A stretch of 64,000 nt of DNA from the NCBI RefSeq assembly GCF_006442315.1, contig NZ_VFVY01000014.1:121163-185162 (forward strand), written 5' to 3'. Under the pieces are notes generated by a model that was given only the letters and a program-made list of their open reading frames with translations, was not told the origin of the DNA and did not search any database. Below, in pieces: positions 35,387-44,412 of this stretch (within the stretch, counting starts at the first letter, position 1; every line of letters starts with the position of its first letter). Origin of the DNA: Mesorhizobium sp. B2-3-4 (GTDB lineage: Bacteria > Pseudomonadota > Alphaproteobacteria > Rhizobiales > Rhizobiaceae). The position numbers and the translations under genes are program-made.

Positions 35387-37042
35387 ATGCCACAGCGCCT
35401 CAGCTTCATCGACAGCGTTCGCAGACAACTCGGCCAAATCGAAAATTCCGCTGTCGATGAATTGCTGGCCGGCCGGATCGGACGGCGCGACTTCCTGCGC
35501 CACGGCAGCGTGCTTGGCCTGTCGCTGCCCCTGCTCGGCGGCATCCTTGGCGCCGCGGGTTTCGAACCGCAGCAAGCCCGCGCCGAGGGCAAGCCGGGCG
35601 GCACGGTGCGCGCCGGCGTGGCGACGCCCGGCGGCGCCATCGACCCCGTCACCTTCTACGACAGCGGCAGCTACCAGCTGGTTTTCCAGACCGCCGAATT
35701 CCTGTGCGTGACCCAGCCCGACCTGACCCTGAAACCGGTTCTGGCGGAAAGCTGGTCGCCGAACGAGGATGGCAGCGTATGGACCTTCAAGCTGCGCAAG
35801 GGCGTGAAGTTCCACAATGGCGAGGACTTCAAGGCCGACGACGTCGTCGCGACCTTCGATCGGCTGGCGGATCCGAACGGCGCCTCCAATGCGCTCTCGG
35901 TGTTCAAGGGCCTGCTGTCGAAGGGCGGCACGCGCAAGGTCGACGAACACACCGTCGCCTTCCATCTCGACGCACCGAACGGCAGCTTTCCCTATTCGGT
36001 GTCGATCGACAATTACAACGCCGTCATCCTGCCGGCGAGCTATAAGGGCGATTACGAAAAGACCTTCGAAGGCACCGGGCCGTTCCGGCTGGAGAGCTAC
36101 ACGCCGAAGGTCGGCGCGAGCTTCGTGCGCAATCCCGATTATTGGGGCGAGAAAGCCCTGCCCGACCGGGTCGAATTCAAGTTCTACGGCGACGTGCAGC
36201 CGCGTATCCTGGCGCTTCAGGCCGGCGAAGTGGATATTCTCGATGCCGTCCCGCTCGATGTCAGCCAGGTGGTACTGAACAGCCCCGACATCACGGTGCT
36301 GCGCGTCGCCTCGACGGCGCATCGCCAGCTCCATATGCGCTGCGACATGGCGCCCTTCACCGACAAGCGCGTGCGCCAGGCGCTGGCGCTCTCGATCGAC
36401 CGCTCCAAGCTGGTTGATGGTCTGTGCCGGGGCATGGCGGCGACCGGCAATGACAGCCCGTTTGCGCCTGCTTTCCCGGCCACAGACAAATCGGTACCGC
36501 AGCGTGCGCAGGACATCGCCAGGGCCAAGCAATTGATGGAGGCGGCCGGCCTTGCCGGCGGCTTCGACGTTACGCTGACGACGCTGCGTTACTCCGACAT
36601 TCCGGGCTACGCGCAATTGTTCCAGAACTTCGCCAAGGAGATCGGCGCCCGCATCTCGCTCAACATCGAGGATCAGGACAAATATTACGGCAAGGCGGTG
36701 TTCGGTCAGTCGGATTGGCTGGACAGCCCGCTCGGCATCACCGACTACGCGCACCGCAGCGTGCCGAACGTCTTTTTGAAGAGCCCGCTGGTCAGCGACG
36801 GTCCTTGGAACGCGGCGCATTTCAAGAGCCCCGCCTATGACGGCATGGTCACCGCCTATCTCAAGGCGCTCGACATAGGCGCGCAGCGTTCTGCCGCGTC
36901 CGACATCCAGAAATTGCTGCTCGACGAGACCCCGGTGATCTTCAGCTATTTCCCGGACCTGCTGGTGCCGGTGCGCAAGAATGTCAGCGGCCTGCCGCCG
37001 ATCGCCGCCGGGCTGCTGCTCGACCGGGTATCGATAGGTTGA
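35387..37042 (+). CDS. Family-5 solute-binding protein with a twin-arginine signal (second paralogue)
   Basis: The 551-residue product closely follows the protein at 26298-27956. Both have the N-terminal extension ending GRRDFLRHGS (Tat), the LGLSLPLLGG core, WTFKLRKGVKFH, NALSVFKG and DYWGEKALPDR blocks, and the ending TPVIFSYF. The two are clear duplicates and probably feed the same permeases, with different ligand preference or regulation. No permease genes follow it; a DUF427 gene begins 2 bp after its stop. Confidence 0.9.
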   Translation: MPQRLSFIDSVRRQLGQIENSAVDELLAGRIGRRDFLRHGSVLGLSLPLLGGILGAAGFEPQQARAEGKPGGTVRAGVATPGGAIDPVTFYDSGSYQLVFQTAEFLCVTQPDLTLKPVLAESWSPNEDGSVWTFKLRKGVKFHNGEDFKADDVVATFDRLADPNGASNALSVFKGLLSKGGTRKVDEHTVAFHLDAPNGSFPYSVSIDNYNAVILPASYKGDYEKTFEGTGPFRLESYTPKVGASFVRNPDYWGEKALPDRVEFKFYGDVQPRILALQAGEVDILDAVPLDVSQVVLNSPDITVLRVASTAHRQLHMRCDMAPFTDKRVRQALALSIDRSKLVDGLCRGMAATGNDSPFAPAFPATDKSVPQRAQDIARAKQLMEAAGLAGGFDVTLTTLRYSDIPGYAQLFQNFAKEIGARISLNIEDQDKYYGKAVFGQSDWLDSPLGITDYAHRSVPNVFLKSPLVSDGPWNAAHFKSPAYDGMVTAYLKALDIGAQRSAASDIQKLLLDETPVIFSYFPDLLVPVRKNVSGLPPIAAGLLLDRVSIG

Positions 37043-37044
37043 TC

Positions 37045-37935
37045 ATGGCCGCGCGCAAGAACCTGGCCGCTAACGACGAGAAGAGGACGACCACCATTCG
37101 CAAGCGTCATTTGCGCGGTCGCGGACCGCATTTCCCCCTGCTCGACGCCATCGTGCAGTATGAGTCCGAGCCCGGCTATGTCGCCTTCACCATGCCGATG
37201 CAGAAGCGGCTTCGCGTGCAGGTGGGATCGATGATCGTCGCCGACACGACCAAGGCACTGGTGCTCTACGAGAGCGACCATCTGCCGGTCTACTATTTCC
37301 CGATGAGCGACGTGCGCGAGGAGTTCCTGCTGCCGAGCACGACGACCACTGAAAGCCCGTTCAAGGGCGTTGCCACGCACTATTCCTTGAACACTGGCAT
37401 CACGCTGGTCGAGGACGCCGCTTGGCGCTACCCCGATCCGGTCAAGGGATCGCCAGACCTCTCCGGCTATATGTCCTTCTACTGGCCCAAGATGACGCAC
37501 TGGTACGAGGAGGACGAGGAGATCTTCGTCCATGCCCGCGATCCGTTCCGCCGTGTCGATTGCCTGCCCTCTTCGCGGCGGGTGCAGGTCATCCTCGACG
37601 GCGAGCAGGTCGCCGATTCACGGCGCGGCGTGTTCCTGTTCGAGACCGGCCATCCGGTGCGGCACTATCTGCCGATCTCGGATACACGGCTCGATATGTT
37701 TTCGCCAAGCCGCTACATCTCGCGCTGCCCCTACAAGGGCATTTCCAACTACTACCACGTGACCACCGCCAAGAAGCGCCACGAGAACATGGTCTGGTAT
37801 TATCCAGAACCGGTCCATGAAGCAGAACGCATCAAGGGGCTGGTCTGCTTTCATCACGAACTGGTCGACAAGATCCTGGTCGACGGCGTCGAAATCCCGA
37901 AGGAAGCGACCGCGGCCTCGGATGGGTATTTCTGA
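37045..37935 (+). CDS. DUF427 tandem-domain protein
   Basis: A 296-residue soluble protein with two repeats of the DUF427 fold: PMQKRLRVQVGSMIVADTTKAL then ALVLYESDHLPVYYFP, and later SRRVQVILDGEQVADSRRGVFLFE then GHPVRHYLPISD. Family members often sit with catabolic operons, but no activity is established that I know of. The ATG at 37045 is preferred over an in-frame TTG two codons upstream. Its tight spacing to the second binding-protein gene suggests co-transcription and a role in handling the imported compound. Confidence 0.8.
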   Translation: MAARKNLAANDEKRTTTIRKRHLRGRGPHFPLLDAIVQYESEPGYVAFTMPMQKRLRVQVGSMIVADTTKALVLYESDHLPVYYFPMSDVREEFLLPSTTTTESPFKGVATHYSLNTGITLVEDAAWRYPDPVKGSPDLSGYMSFYWPKMTHWYEEDEEIFVHARDPFRRVDCLPSSRRVQVILDGEQVADSRRGVFLFETGHPVRHYLPISDTRLDMFSPSRYISRCPYKGISNYYHVTTAKKRHENMVWYYPEPVHEAERIKGLVCFHHELVDKILVDGVEIPKEATAASDGYF

Positions 37936-38018
37936 GCGACGGCTATCGGTCAGGCGCGCGGCGCTTGATCGAGGTAGCGCGTAATGCATACCTTCCCTCG
38001 ATCAGGGAGGGGCAATCG

Positions 38019-38783
38019 ATGGATCTTTTCAAACTCAACGGCGATGTCGCGCTGGTCACCGGCGCCGGCAGCGGCATCGGTCAGGCAATCGCGATCGGAC
38101 TGGCCGAGGCAGGCGCCGATGTCGCCTGTTTTGGCCATGCGTCGAAGGGCGGGCTCGACGAAACGGCGCACCGGATCACCGCCCTTGGCCGCAAGGCCCT
38201 GGTGCTGACCGGCACGGTGACGTCGGAGCACGATCTGGCAACGGCGATGGACCGCGTCGAGGCAGAGCTCGGGGCGCTGACCGTCGCCGTCAACAATGCC
38301 GGCATTGCCGGGTCGGAGCCGGCCGAAAAGCTGTCGCTGCAGACATGGCAGAAGGTGCACGAGGTCAATGTCGCCGGCGTGTTCCTGTCCTGCCAGGCCG
38401 AAGCGCGCAAGATGCTGGCGCGGCGCAAGGGCTCGATCATCAACATCGCCTCCATGTCCGGGACCATCGTCAACCGCGGGCTGACGCAGGCGCACTACAA
38501 TTCCTCTAAGGCCGCCGTCATCCACATGTCGAAGAGCCTGGCCATGGAATGGGCCGACCGAGGGTTGCGCGTCAACGTCGTCAGTCCCGGCTACACGCTG
38601 ACGCCGATGAACAAACGGCCGGAGGTGGCGGAAGAGGTAAAGATCTTCAAGCGAGACACGCCATTGGGGCGCATGGCGGCGCCGGAAGAAATGGTCGGGC
38701 CGACAGTGTTCCTGGCCAGCCGCGCCTCGAGCTTCGTCACCGGTCTCGACCTGATCGTCGATGGTGGTTTCGTCTGCTGGTAG
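38019..38783 (+). CDS. Short-chain dehydrogenase/reductase (SDR)
   Basis: A 254-residue classical SDR starting at ATG 38019 after a strong AGGGAGGGG site. Seen are the nucleotide loop TGAGSGIGQAI, the structural NNAGIAG, the catalytic Ser in NIASMSG and the YxxxK pair in HYNSSKAAV, and the C-terminal GLDLIVDGGFVCW. It oxidises or reduces an alcohol/ketone. It is likely co-transcribed with the DUF427 and binding-protein genes (83-bp gap), so it may act on the imported molecule. Substrate unknown. Confidence 0.9.
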   Translation: MDLFKLNGDVALVTGAGSGIGQAIAIGLAEAGADVACFGHASKGGLDETAHRITALGRKALVLTGTVTSEHDLATAMDRVEAELGALTVAVNNAGIAGSEPAEKLSLQTWQKVHEVNVAGVFLSCQAEARKMLARRKGSIINIASMSGTIVNRGLTQAHYNSSKAAVIHMSKSLAMEWADRGLRVNVVSPGYTLTPMNKRPEVAEEVKIFKRDTPLGRMAAPEEMVGPTVFLASRASSFVTGLDLIVDGGFVCW

Positions 38784-39236
38784 GCGGCACGGTTGGCGGC
38801 GGATGCGAGGCTTCGCCTGCAGTCTGAAATTCGCCGGATGCCTGGCGTTAGCCGTTGCGCGGGATGAACCTTGGTATATATAATTTCATCCTATGAAACG
38901 GCGCTGGCGGGATGGGGCTTTGCCAGGTCGACAGCTGAGAGCAATTCCACCGGAAATGCTCTGGATCATGGGACCTTGATGGCTGGCACCTCGCAGGGCG
39001 CAACAGGACTGGCGATCGATCCGCGGATGATCGCTTCCGCAGCGATCCGTCGTCCATGACACTGGCCGCTCAAGCAGCGTCCGTAACGACCGAAATCGAG
39101 CATCAACACGCCTGCGCCGACCATTGCCCGCCGGCGTCAACGGCCTTGCGCAACAGCCAGCCTTTCCAACACAATCAAGAAAAGACGCAAGAAGGGAACG
39201 ACCAATAACCGTCACAGCTTGAAGGAGAACCAAGCA
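38784..39236 (+). promoter_or_regulatory. 453-bp intergenic region: promoter, palindromic operator and long leader of the tmo operon
   Basis: A TATAAT box at 38879-38884 with a weak TTGCGC 18 bp upstream (38855-38860) forms a likely promoter. It abuts TTTCAT-CCT-ATGAAA (38884-38898), a perfect palindrome at the start-site region and a likely operator. About 340 bp then follow without a gene before the AAGGAG site and ATG of the binding-protein gene. I recognise no riboswitch or RNA family in that leader. Confidence 0.55.
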
Positions 39237-40211
39237 ATGCCATTTCGCAGTGTGATTTCGAAATTCTCAATGGGAGCCCTGGCTCTTGCCGCCGCAAGCG
39301 CCTTCACGCCGATGGCCCAGGCTGCGGCGCCCGAATCCAACGACCCGATCAAGATCGCGCTGTTCGACTGGACCAGCGTCAACCTCAACGCCAAGATCCT
39401 CGGCGGCATCCTGGAAAAGCTCGGCTACACCGTCGAATACCCGACCGCGGACTACCTCTCCAGCCTGACCACCGGTCTGACCAATGGCGACCTCGATGTC
39501 GGCCTGGAATTCTGGGACACCACCGCCGGCGAAGCGATGAAGGCGTCCGACGCCACCGGCCAGACCGAACGGCTGGGTAAGCTTGGTCCCAAGGCCAAGG
39601 AGGAATGGTGGTTTCCCGAATATATGAAGGAAAAGTGCCCCGGCCTGCCCAATTGGGAAGCGCTGAAGGATCCGAAATGCGCCGAGGCCTTTTCGACGGC
39701 CGAGACGGCGCCGAAGGGGCGCTATCTCGGCGGTCCGGTGACCTGGGAAGGCTTTGACGACGAACGCGTCGAGGCGCTGAAGCTGCCCTTCACCGTCATC
39801 CATGCCGGCACCGATGCAGCGATGTTCGCCGAACTGGACTCGGCCTATCAGCGCAAGGCGCCGATCATGCTGTGGATCTATTCTCCGCACTGGGCGCCCG
39901 CCAAGTACAAGGGCGAATGGGTTGAATTCCCCGAATATACGCCCGAATGCTACAACGACCCGAAATGGGGCGTGAACCCGGACGCCAAATATGATTGCGG
40001 CAAGCCGCATGGCGAAATCTGGAAGTATGCCTGGAACGGCATGAAGGACAAATGGCCGGTCGCCTACAAGGTGGCCAAAGCCTACACGATCGACACCGAC
40101 GAGCTCAACAAGATGAGCGGCGAGGTCGACCTCGACGGCAAATCGCCTGAGGATGTCGCCGCCGCCTGGATCGCCGCCCACGAGGCAGACTGGAAAGCCT
40201 GGGCGCAGTGA
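39237..40211 (+). CDS. tmoX: Periplasmic TMAO/betaine-type binding protein, TmoX-like
   Basis: A 324-residue OpuAC-family binding protein with a Sec signal (RSVISKFSMGALALAAASAF, cleaved after AQA). The mature chain starts DPIKIALFDWTSVNLNAKIL and has GLEFWDTTAGE, LGGPVTWEGFDDERVEAL and WIYSPHWAPAKYKGEWVEFP, rich in tryptophans suited to a quaternary-amine cage. It resembles my recollection of marine TmoX (TMAO) more than rhizobial ChoX (choline), and the trimethylamine genes nearby support TMAO. Choline or a betaine remains possible. It follows a strong AAGGAG site. Confidence 0.7.
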   Translation: MPFRSVISKFSMGALALAAASAFTPMAQAAAPESNDPIKIALFDWTSVNLNAKILGGILEKLGYTVEYPTADYLSSLTTGLTNGDLDVGLEFWDTTAGEAMKASDATGQTERLGKLGPKAKEEWWFPEYMKEKCPGLPNWEALKDPKCAEAFSTAETAPKGRYLGGPVTWEGFDDERVEALKLPFTVIHAGTDAAMFAELDSAYQRKAPIMLWIYSPHWAPAKYKGEWVEFPEYTPECYNDPKWGVNPDAKYDCGKPHGEIWKYAWNGMKDKWPVAYKVAKAYTIDTDELNKMSGEVDLDGKSPEDVAAAWIAAHEADWKAWAQ

Positions 40212-40231
40212 AGGTTCCGACTGGAAAATGC

Positions 40232-40260
40232 GAGACCCGGCTGTTGGGCAGCCGGGTCTC
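40232..40260 (+). repeat. Perfect 12-bp stem-loop after a binding-protein gene
   Basis: GAGACCCGGCTG (40232-40243), loop TTGGG, CAGCCGGGTCTC (40249-40260); no T-run. It lies between tmoX and tmoW and probably protects the abundant tmoX message and lowers read-through. Confidence 0.7.
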
Positions 40261-40289
40261 AAGTCTTGATGCTCCAGAAGGACGACTGA

Positions 40290-41369
40290 ATGACGGAAAT
40301 GATTGAACAGGCATCAAGCGCGGCGGGAAAAGATGCCCGCCCGGTAAAACTTGCCTGCCGCAATGTGTGGAAGCTGTTCGGCGCGAACGCGGCCAAATTC
40401 ATCGGCGAGCGCGACGGCAAGGCCAGCATGGCGGACGTGGCCGCGGCCGGGCTGGTCGGCGCGGTGCGCGCCGTCGACCTCGAAATCCGCCAGGGCGAGA
40501 TCTTCATCATCATGGGCCTGTCCGGCTCCGGCAAGTCGACGCTGGTGCGCTGCATGTCGCGGCTGGTCGAGCCGAGCCACGGCAAGGTCGAGTTCGAAGG
40601 CAACGACCTGCTCAAGATCTCGGACGCGGCGCTGATCGAGCTCAGGCGCCACCGCATGGGCATGGTATTCCAGAATTTCGCGCTGCTGCCTCATCTCAAC
40701 GTGCTCGACAACATCGCCTTTCCGCTCAGCATCCAGGGACAGGACCGCGCGACGCGCGAGGCACGCGCCCGCGAGGTCATCGAACTCGTCGGCCTGCGGG
40801 GCCGCGAGCATTTCTATCCGCGCGAGTTATCCGGCGGCCAGCAGCAGCGCGTCGGCATCGCCCGCAGCCTCGCGACCAAACCGGAGATCTGGTTCCTCGA
40901 CGAGCCGTTCTCGGCGCTCGACCCGCTGATCCGGCGTGAAATGCAGGATGAGTTGATGCGGCTGCAGACCATGCTGCACAAGACCATCGTCTTCATCACC
41001 CATGATTTCGACGAGGCGATCAGGCTCGCCGACCGCATCGCCATCATGAAGGACGGCGAGGTCATCCAGATCGGCACGCCGGAACAGCTGGTGGTCGATC
41101 CGGCGACCGACTATGTCGCCGAGTTCACCCGCGACGTCGACCGCGCCAAGGTGATTTCGGCGCGCAGCCTAATGCGCGCCTGCGAGGGCGCCGAGCATGG
41201 CGGCACGGTGGCGCCCGAGGCCAAGATATCAAGCTTTTCGGCCGAGATCGTCACCGCCGGCAAACCGTTCGCGGTGGTCAACGGAACCGGCAAGCCAATC
41301 GGCGAGGTGACGCCGCAAGCGGTGATCGACCTTTTGGCCGGCATCGAGCGGCCGAGGGCCGGCGCGTGA
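40290..41369 (+). CDS. tmoW: TMAO/betaine ABC ATPase, TmoW-like (ProV family)
   Basis: A 359-residue ATPase with Walker A GLSGSGKST, FQNFALLPHL, signature LSGGQQQRVGIARS, Walker B IWFLDEPFSALDP and the H-loop ITHDFDEA. The C-terminal 80 residues end in a reduced CBS-like segment (GKPIGEVTPQAVIDLLAG), as in ProV/OpuAA transporters for betaines. The insertion NAAKFIGERDGKASMADVAA before the core is also seen in this family. It overlaps the permease gene by GTGA. Confidence 0.8.
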   Translation: MTEMIEQASSAAGKDARPVKLACRNVWKLFGANAAKFIGERDGKASMADVAAAGLVGAVRAVDLEIRQGEIFIIMGLSGSGKSTLVRCMSRLVEPSHGKVEFEGNDLLKISDAALIELRRHRMGMVFQNFALLPHLNVLDNIAFPLSIQGQDRATREARAREVIELVGLRGREHFYPRELSGGQQQRVGIARSLATKPEIWFLDEPFSALDPLIRREMQDELMRLQTMLHKTIVFITHDFDEAIRLADRIAIMKDGEVIQIGTPEQLVVDPATDYVAEFTRDVDRAKVISARSLMRACEGAEHGGTVAPEAKISSFSAEIVTAGKPFAVVNGTGKPIGEVTPQAVIDLLAGIERPRAGA

Positions 41370-43345
41370 CGGTGACGGCCAGCGCCAGCGAGCAAAGGCC
41401 TCCGCTTCAGCGATGGCTTGTGATCTGGGCGGTGGCACTCGCCGCCGTGCTCGTCGTGTTCCTGATGCAGGACACTTTCCCCTGGGCGGTGAACTATCCG
41501 GCCAGCGCGGTTGTGCCGGTTTCCGATTGGGTCAGCGCGCTGATGGTCTGGATCAAGTCGAACCTGTCGTGGCTGACGCGCTCGATCACCGCGGTGCTCG
41601 GTGTGCCGCTCGATTTCGCGCTCAATCTTCTGGCCAAGAATTTCAAGATCGGCCACGGCGCCGAGGCCTTCACGCTGCCGCGCCTGTCCTGGGTCGGCGT
41701 CTGCGCCGCCGCCTTCCTTGCCGGATACGCGGCCGGCGGGCGGAAGCTTAGCCTGCTCGTGGGCGGCTGTTTCCTCTACATCGCTTTGTTCGGCCAATGG
41801 ACCAGCGCCATGCTGACCCTGGCGCTGATCTCCATCGCGGTGCCGTTCTGCATCCTCACCGGTCTGTTCGTCGGCATCTGGGGTTGGCGCAAGCCTTGGG
41901 CCGAAAGGCTGGTCGTCTCCCCTGCCCTCGACCTGATGCAGACCATCCCGACCTTTGCCTATCTCATCCCGATGCTGCTCCTGTTCGGCAACAGCCCGGT
42001 CTCCGCGATGATCGCCACCGCCATCTTCGCCACGCCGCCAATGGTGCGGGCGACGATGCTCGGCCTCAATCGCGTGCCGCTGGAGATCGGCGAATTCAGC
42101 GACATGGCCGGCTGCACGGCGCGGCAGAAACTGTGGCGGGTGCTGTTGCCCTCGGCGCGGCCGACGCTGATGGTCGGCGTCAACCAGGTGATCATGCTGG
42201 CGCTCAACATGGTGATCATCGCCTCGATGATCGGCGCCGGCGGCCTGGGCTACGACGTGCTTCTGGCGCTGCGCGCGCTGAAGGTCGGCGAAGCCATGGA
42301 GGCCGGCCTCGCCATCGTCGCGCTGGCCATCGCGCTCGACCGGCTGAGTCAGGCCATCGCGCATAAGCAAGCCAAGGGTAGAGTCCATCAGGAGGCCAAT
42401 GCAGGCCTCTGGCGACGCTATCCCAACCTGACCTTGGCCATTGCCGTCCTTGGCGTCACCACGCTGCTCGGCCTGTTCGTGCCGGCCTTCGCGGCGGTGC
42501 CGAAGGCAATCACCTTCACCACGGCACCGCTGTGGAAGGCGGCGGTGAACTGGGTGACGATCAACTTCTTCGACACGATCGAGGCGTTCCGCGTGGCGCT
42601 GATCCTCAACGTGCTCAACCCGCTGCGCGCCTTCTGCGAGGGCTTTCCGTGGCTGGGCGCGGTGTTCCTGCTCGGCCTTGCCGGCTATCAGCTCTCAGGC
42701 CTGCGGCTGGCAGCGCTGGTGGCGGCACTTACGGCCTTCTGCGCCATCACCGGCCTGTGGGAAAAGACCATGGCGACCGTCTATCTCTGCGGCATCTCGG
42801 CCTTCATCGCTTGCCTGATCGGCATTCCGATCGGATTGATGGCGGCACGCAGCGACCGCTTCGAAAAGGTGATCACGCCTATCATCGACACGCTGCAGGT
42901 GCTGCCGTCCTTCTGCTTCATCATCCCGGTGGTGATGCTGTTCCGGGTCGGCGACGTCACCGCCATGATCGCCACGGTCGCTTTCGCCGTGGTGCCGGCC
43001 ATCCGCTACACCAACCATGGCATCCGTCAGGTGCCGCCGGCGCTGATCGAGGCCGCGAAGGTCTCCGGTTGCACGCCGCGACAGACCTTTTTTCGCGTGC
43101 AATTGCCGCTGGCGCTTCCCGAAATCATGCTCGGCGTCAACCAGACCATCCTGATGGCGCTGGCGATGGTGATCATCTGCGCCATGGTCGGAACGCGCGA
43201 CCTCGGCCAGGAAGTGTTCATCGCGCTGTCCAAGGCCGATTCCGGGCGCGGCATCGTCGCCGGCCTGGCCATCGCCTTCATCGGCATCGTCGCCGACCGG
43301 CTGTTCAGCGCCTGGACAGCGAAGGCTCGAGCGAAGCTTGGGTAG
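41366..43345 (+). CDS. tmoV: TMAO/betaine ABC permease, double-length fusion, TmoV-like
   Basis: The 659-residue product is two ProW-type permease domains in one chain. Each has its own EAA loop (FSDMAGCTARQKLWRVLLPSA near residue 250 and EAAKVSGCTPRQTFFRVQLPLA near residue 570), each followed by the same GVNQ-i-MAL-MVII segment. One polypeptide therefore makes a complete channel. It starts at GTG 41366, coupled to the ATPase. The internal repeat suggests fusion after duplication. Confidence 0.82.
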   Translation: MTVTASASEQRPPLQRWLVIWAVALAAVLVVFLMQDTFPWAVNYPASAVVPVSDWVSALMVWIKSNLSWLTRSITAVLGVPLDFALNLLAKNFKIGHGAEAFTLPRLSWVGVCAAAFLAGYAAGGRKLSLLVGGCFLYIALFGQWTSAMLTLALISIAVPFCILTGLFVGIWGWRKPWAERLVVSPALDLMQTIPTFAYLIPMLLLFGNSPVSAMIATAIFATPPMVRATMLGLNRVPLEIGEFSDMAGCTARQKLWRVLLPSARPTLMVGVNQVIMLALNMVIIASMIGAGGLGYDVLLALRALKVGEAMEAGLAIVALAIALDRLSQAIAHKQAKGRVHQEANAGLWRRYPNLTLAIAVLGVTTLLGLFVPAFAAVPKAITFTTAPLWKAAVNWVTINFFDTIEAFRVALILNVLNPLRAFCEGFPWLGAVFLLGLAGYQLSGLRLAALVAALTAFCAITGLWEKTMATVYLCGISAFIACLIGIPIGLMAARSDRFEKVITPIIDTLQVLPSFCFIIPVVMLFRVGDVTAMIATVAFAVVPAIRYTNHGIRQVPPALIEAAKVSGCTPRQTFFRVQLPLALPEIMLGVNQTILMALAMVIICAMVGTRDLGQEVFIALSKADSGRGIVAGLAIAFIGIVADRLFSAWTAKARAKLG

Positions 43346-43416
43346 CTCTTGATTTGGTCCAATTCCAGACGGAATAGCGCTTCACATTTTCCTGCAATTG
43401 CCGAGGCTGATGCCAG

Positions 43417-44226
43417 ATGTCCGAGCCGGGCGAGCCGCCCTTCACCGTCCTCGTCTTCGACATGGCCAGAACCGGCGAGCCGGACGGCGAGCACATGGTG
43501 TCCGGCTTTGAGACGGTGGACGCCGCGACATCCTACGCGATCGCCAGGGTTCGCGCCTCGGTCGAGGAACTGCGCAAGCCTGGCATAGCAGCCGCCGAGC
43601 TAAAGCGGCTTTGGCACATCTATGGCGAGGACTGCTCGGTGCTGAACGCCGGTGTGCGCGGCAGCGATCTTCTCGACGACTTCATCGCGACGCCGGCAAC
43701 GCCGACCGAATGCGGCTGGCGAGTGCTGGCGCCAAGGCTGCGCCGCTTCCGCGCCTCGCTGCTGATCTCCAACGACAAGGACGAGTCCGTTTGGTGCGGC
43801 GGCTTTTTCCGCTCGACCTATCGGCTGTCGCGGGACGGGCTGCTCGCTCGCTTTCGTGACGATGCTGTCGAAGCGTTCAAGGCCAGGAACATCGAACCGG
43901 CGGAACCGACGAAGCTCACGGTCGCCAATTACTTCGAGCTTCCCGATCCGCCGTATCCGCCGCCCGGCAGCGCCCTGCGATCCTGGAAGGTGGAAGTCGG
44001 CTTCGTCTGTCACGACGTAAAATTCGGCGGCGACGCAAGCGGCGTTTTCGCATGGCCGCAAGAACCAAGCGACTGGGCGCTCAGAACCATGCGGTTCCTG
44101 CTGATGGCCGACATGATGGCGATGCGCGGCGACGGCCCGGACTGGGCCAATGACTGCGACGTGCTCAGTTCCAAAGTGACGGAGACGGACACGGCTCCGG
44201 ACTATCCGCTGGACCTGGTGCCGTAG
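43417..44226 (+). CDS. Conserved hypothetical protein
   Basis: I do not recognise this 269-residue soluble protein. It has no signal peptide or membrane segment. The first part (MSEPGEPPFTVLVFDMAR, then FETVDAATSYAIARVRASVEELR) looks like a compact alpha/beta module; the middle is rich in arginine and aromatics (RRFRASLLISNDKDES), and the final third has WKVEVGFVCHDVKFGG. Codon use matches its neighbours. It lies 71 bp after the permease gene and converges with tmm across a palindromic repeat, so it need not belong to the methylamine pathway. Confidence 0.6.
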   Translation: MSEPGEPPFTVLVFDMARTGEPDGEHMVSGFETVDAATSYAIARVRASVEELRKPGIAAAELKRLWHIYGEDCSVLNAGVRGSDLLDDFIATPATPTECGWRVLAPRLRRFRASLLISNDKDESVWCGGFFRSTYRLSRDGLLARFRDDAVEAFKARNIEPAEPTKLTVANYFELPDPPYPPPGSALRSWKVEVGFVCHDVKFGGDASGVFAWPQEPSDWALRTMRFLLMADMMAMRGDGPDWANDCDVLSSKVTETDTAPDYPLDLVP

Positions 44227-44280
44227 AATCAAGAAGTCGGATCAGTCCACCATCTGGCACTGGAGCCAACTTTTCCACGC

Positions 44281-44388
44281 CGTCATCCTCGGGCTCTGTC
44301 CCGAGGATCTACCGGCTTCTCAAACCTGATCGCGCCAAACTCCAGCTGGACGGCAGATTCTCGGGACAAAGCCCGAGAATGACGCAGG
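44281..44388. repeat. Paired palindromes forming a cloverleaf-like inverted repeat
   Basis: Arm 1 (44281-44316) contains ATCCTCGGG-N6-CCCGAGGAT; arm 2 (44349-44388) contains ATTCTCGGG-N6-CCCGAGAAT. The arms are also inverted copies of each other. This is a common rhizobial intergenic repeat design and may end transcription from both sides, between the convergent genes at 43417 and 44413. Confidence 0.8.
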
Positions 44389-44412
44389 TTGGCGGTGCCT
44401 CATCATCATGGC

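Noticed and set aside
39237..43345. Choline importer ChoXWV
   Set aside because: The binding protein lacks the segments I recall from rhizobial ChoX, and the permease is a double-length fusion next to trimethylamine genes. TMAO-type is preferred, but choline is not excluded.
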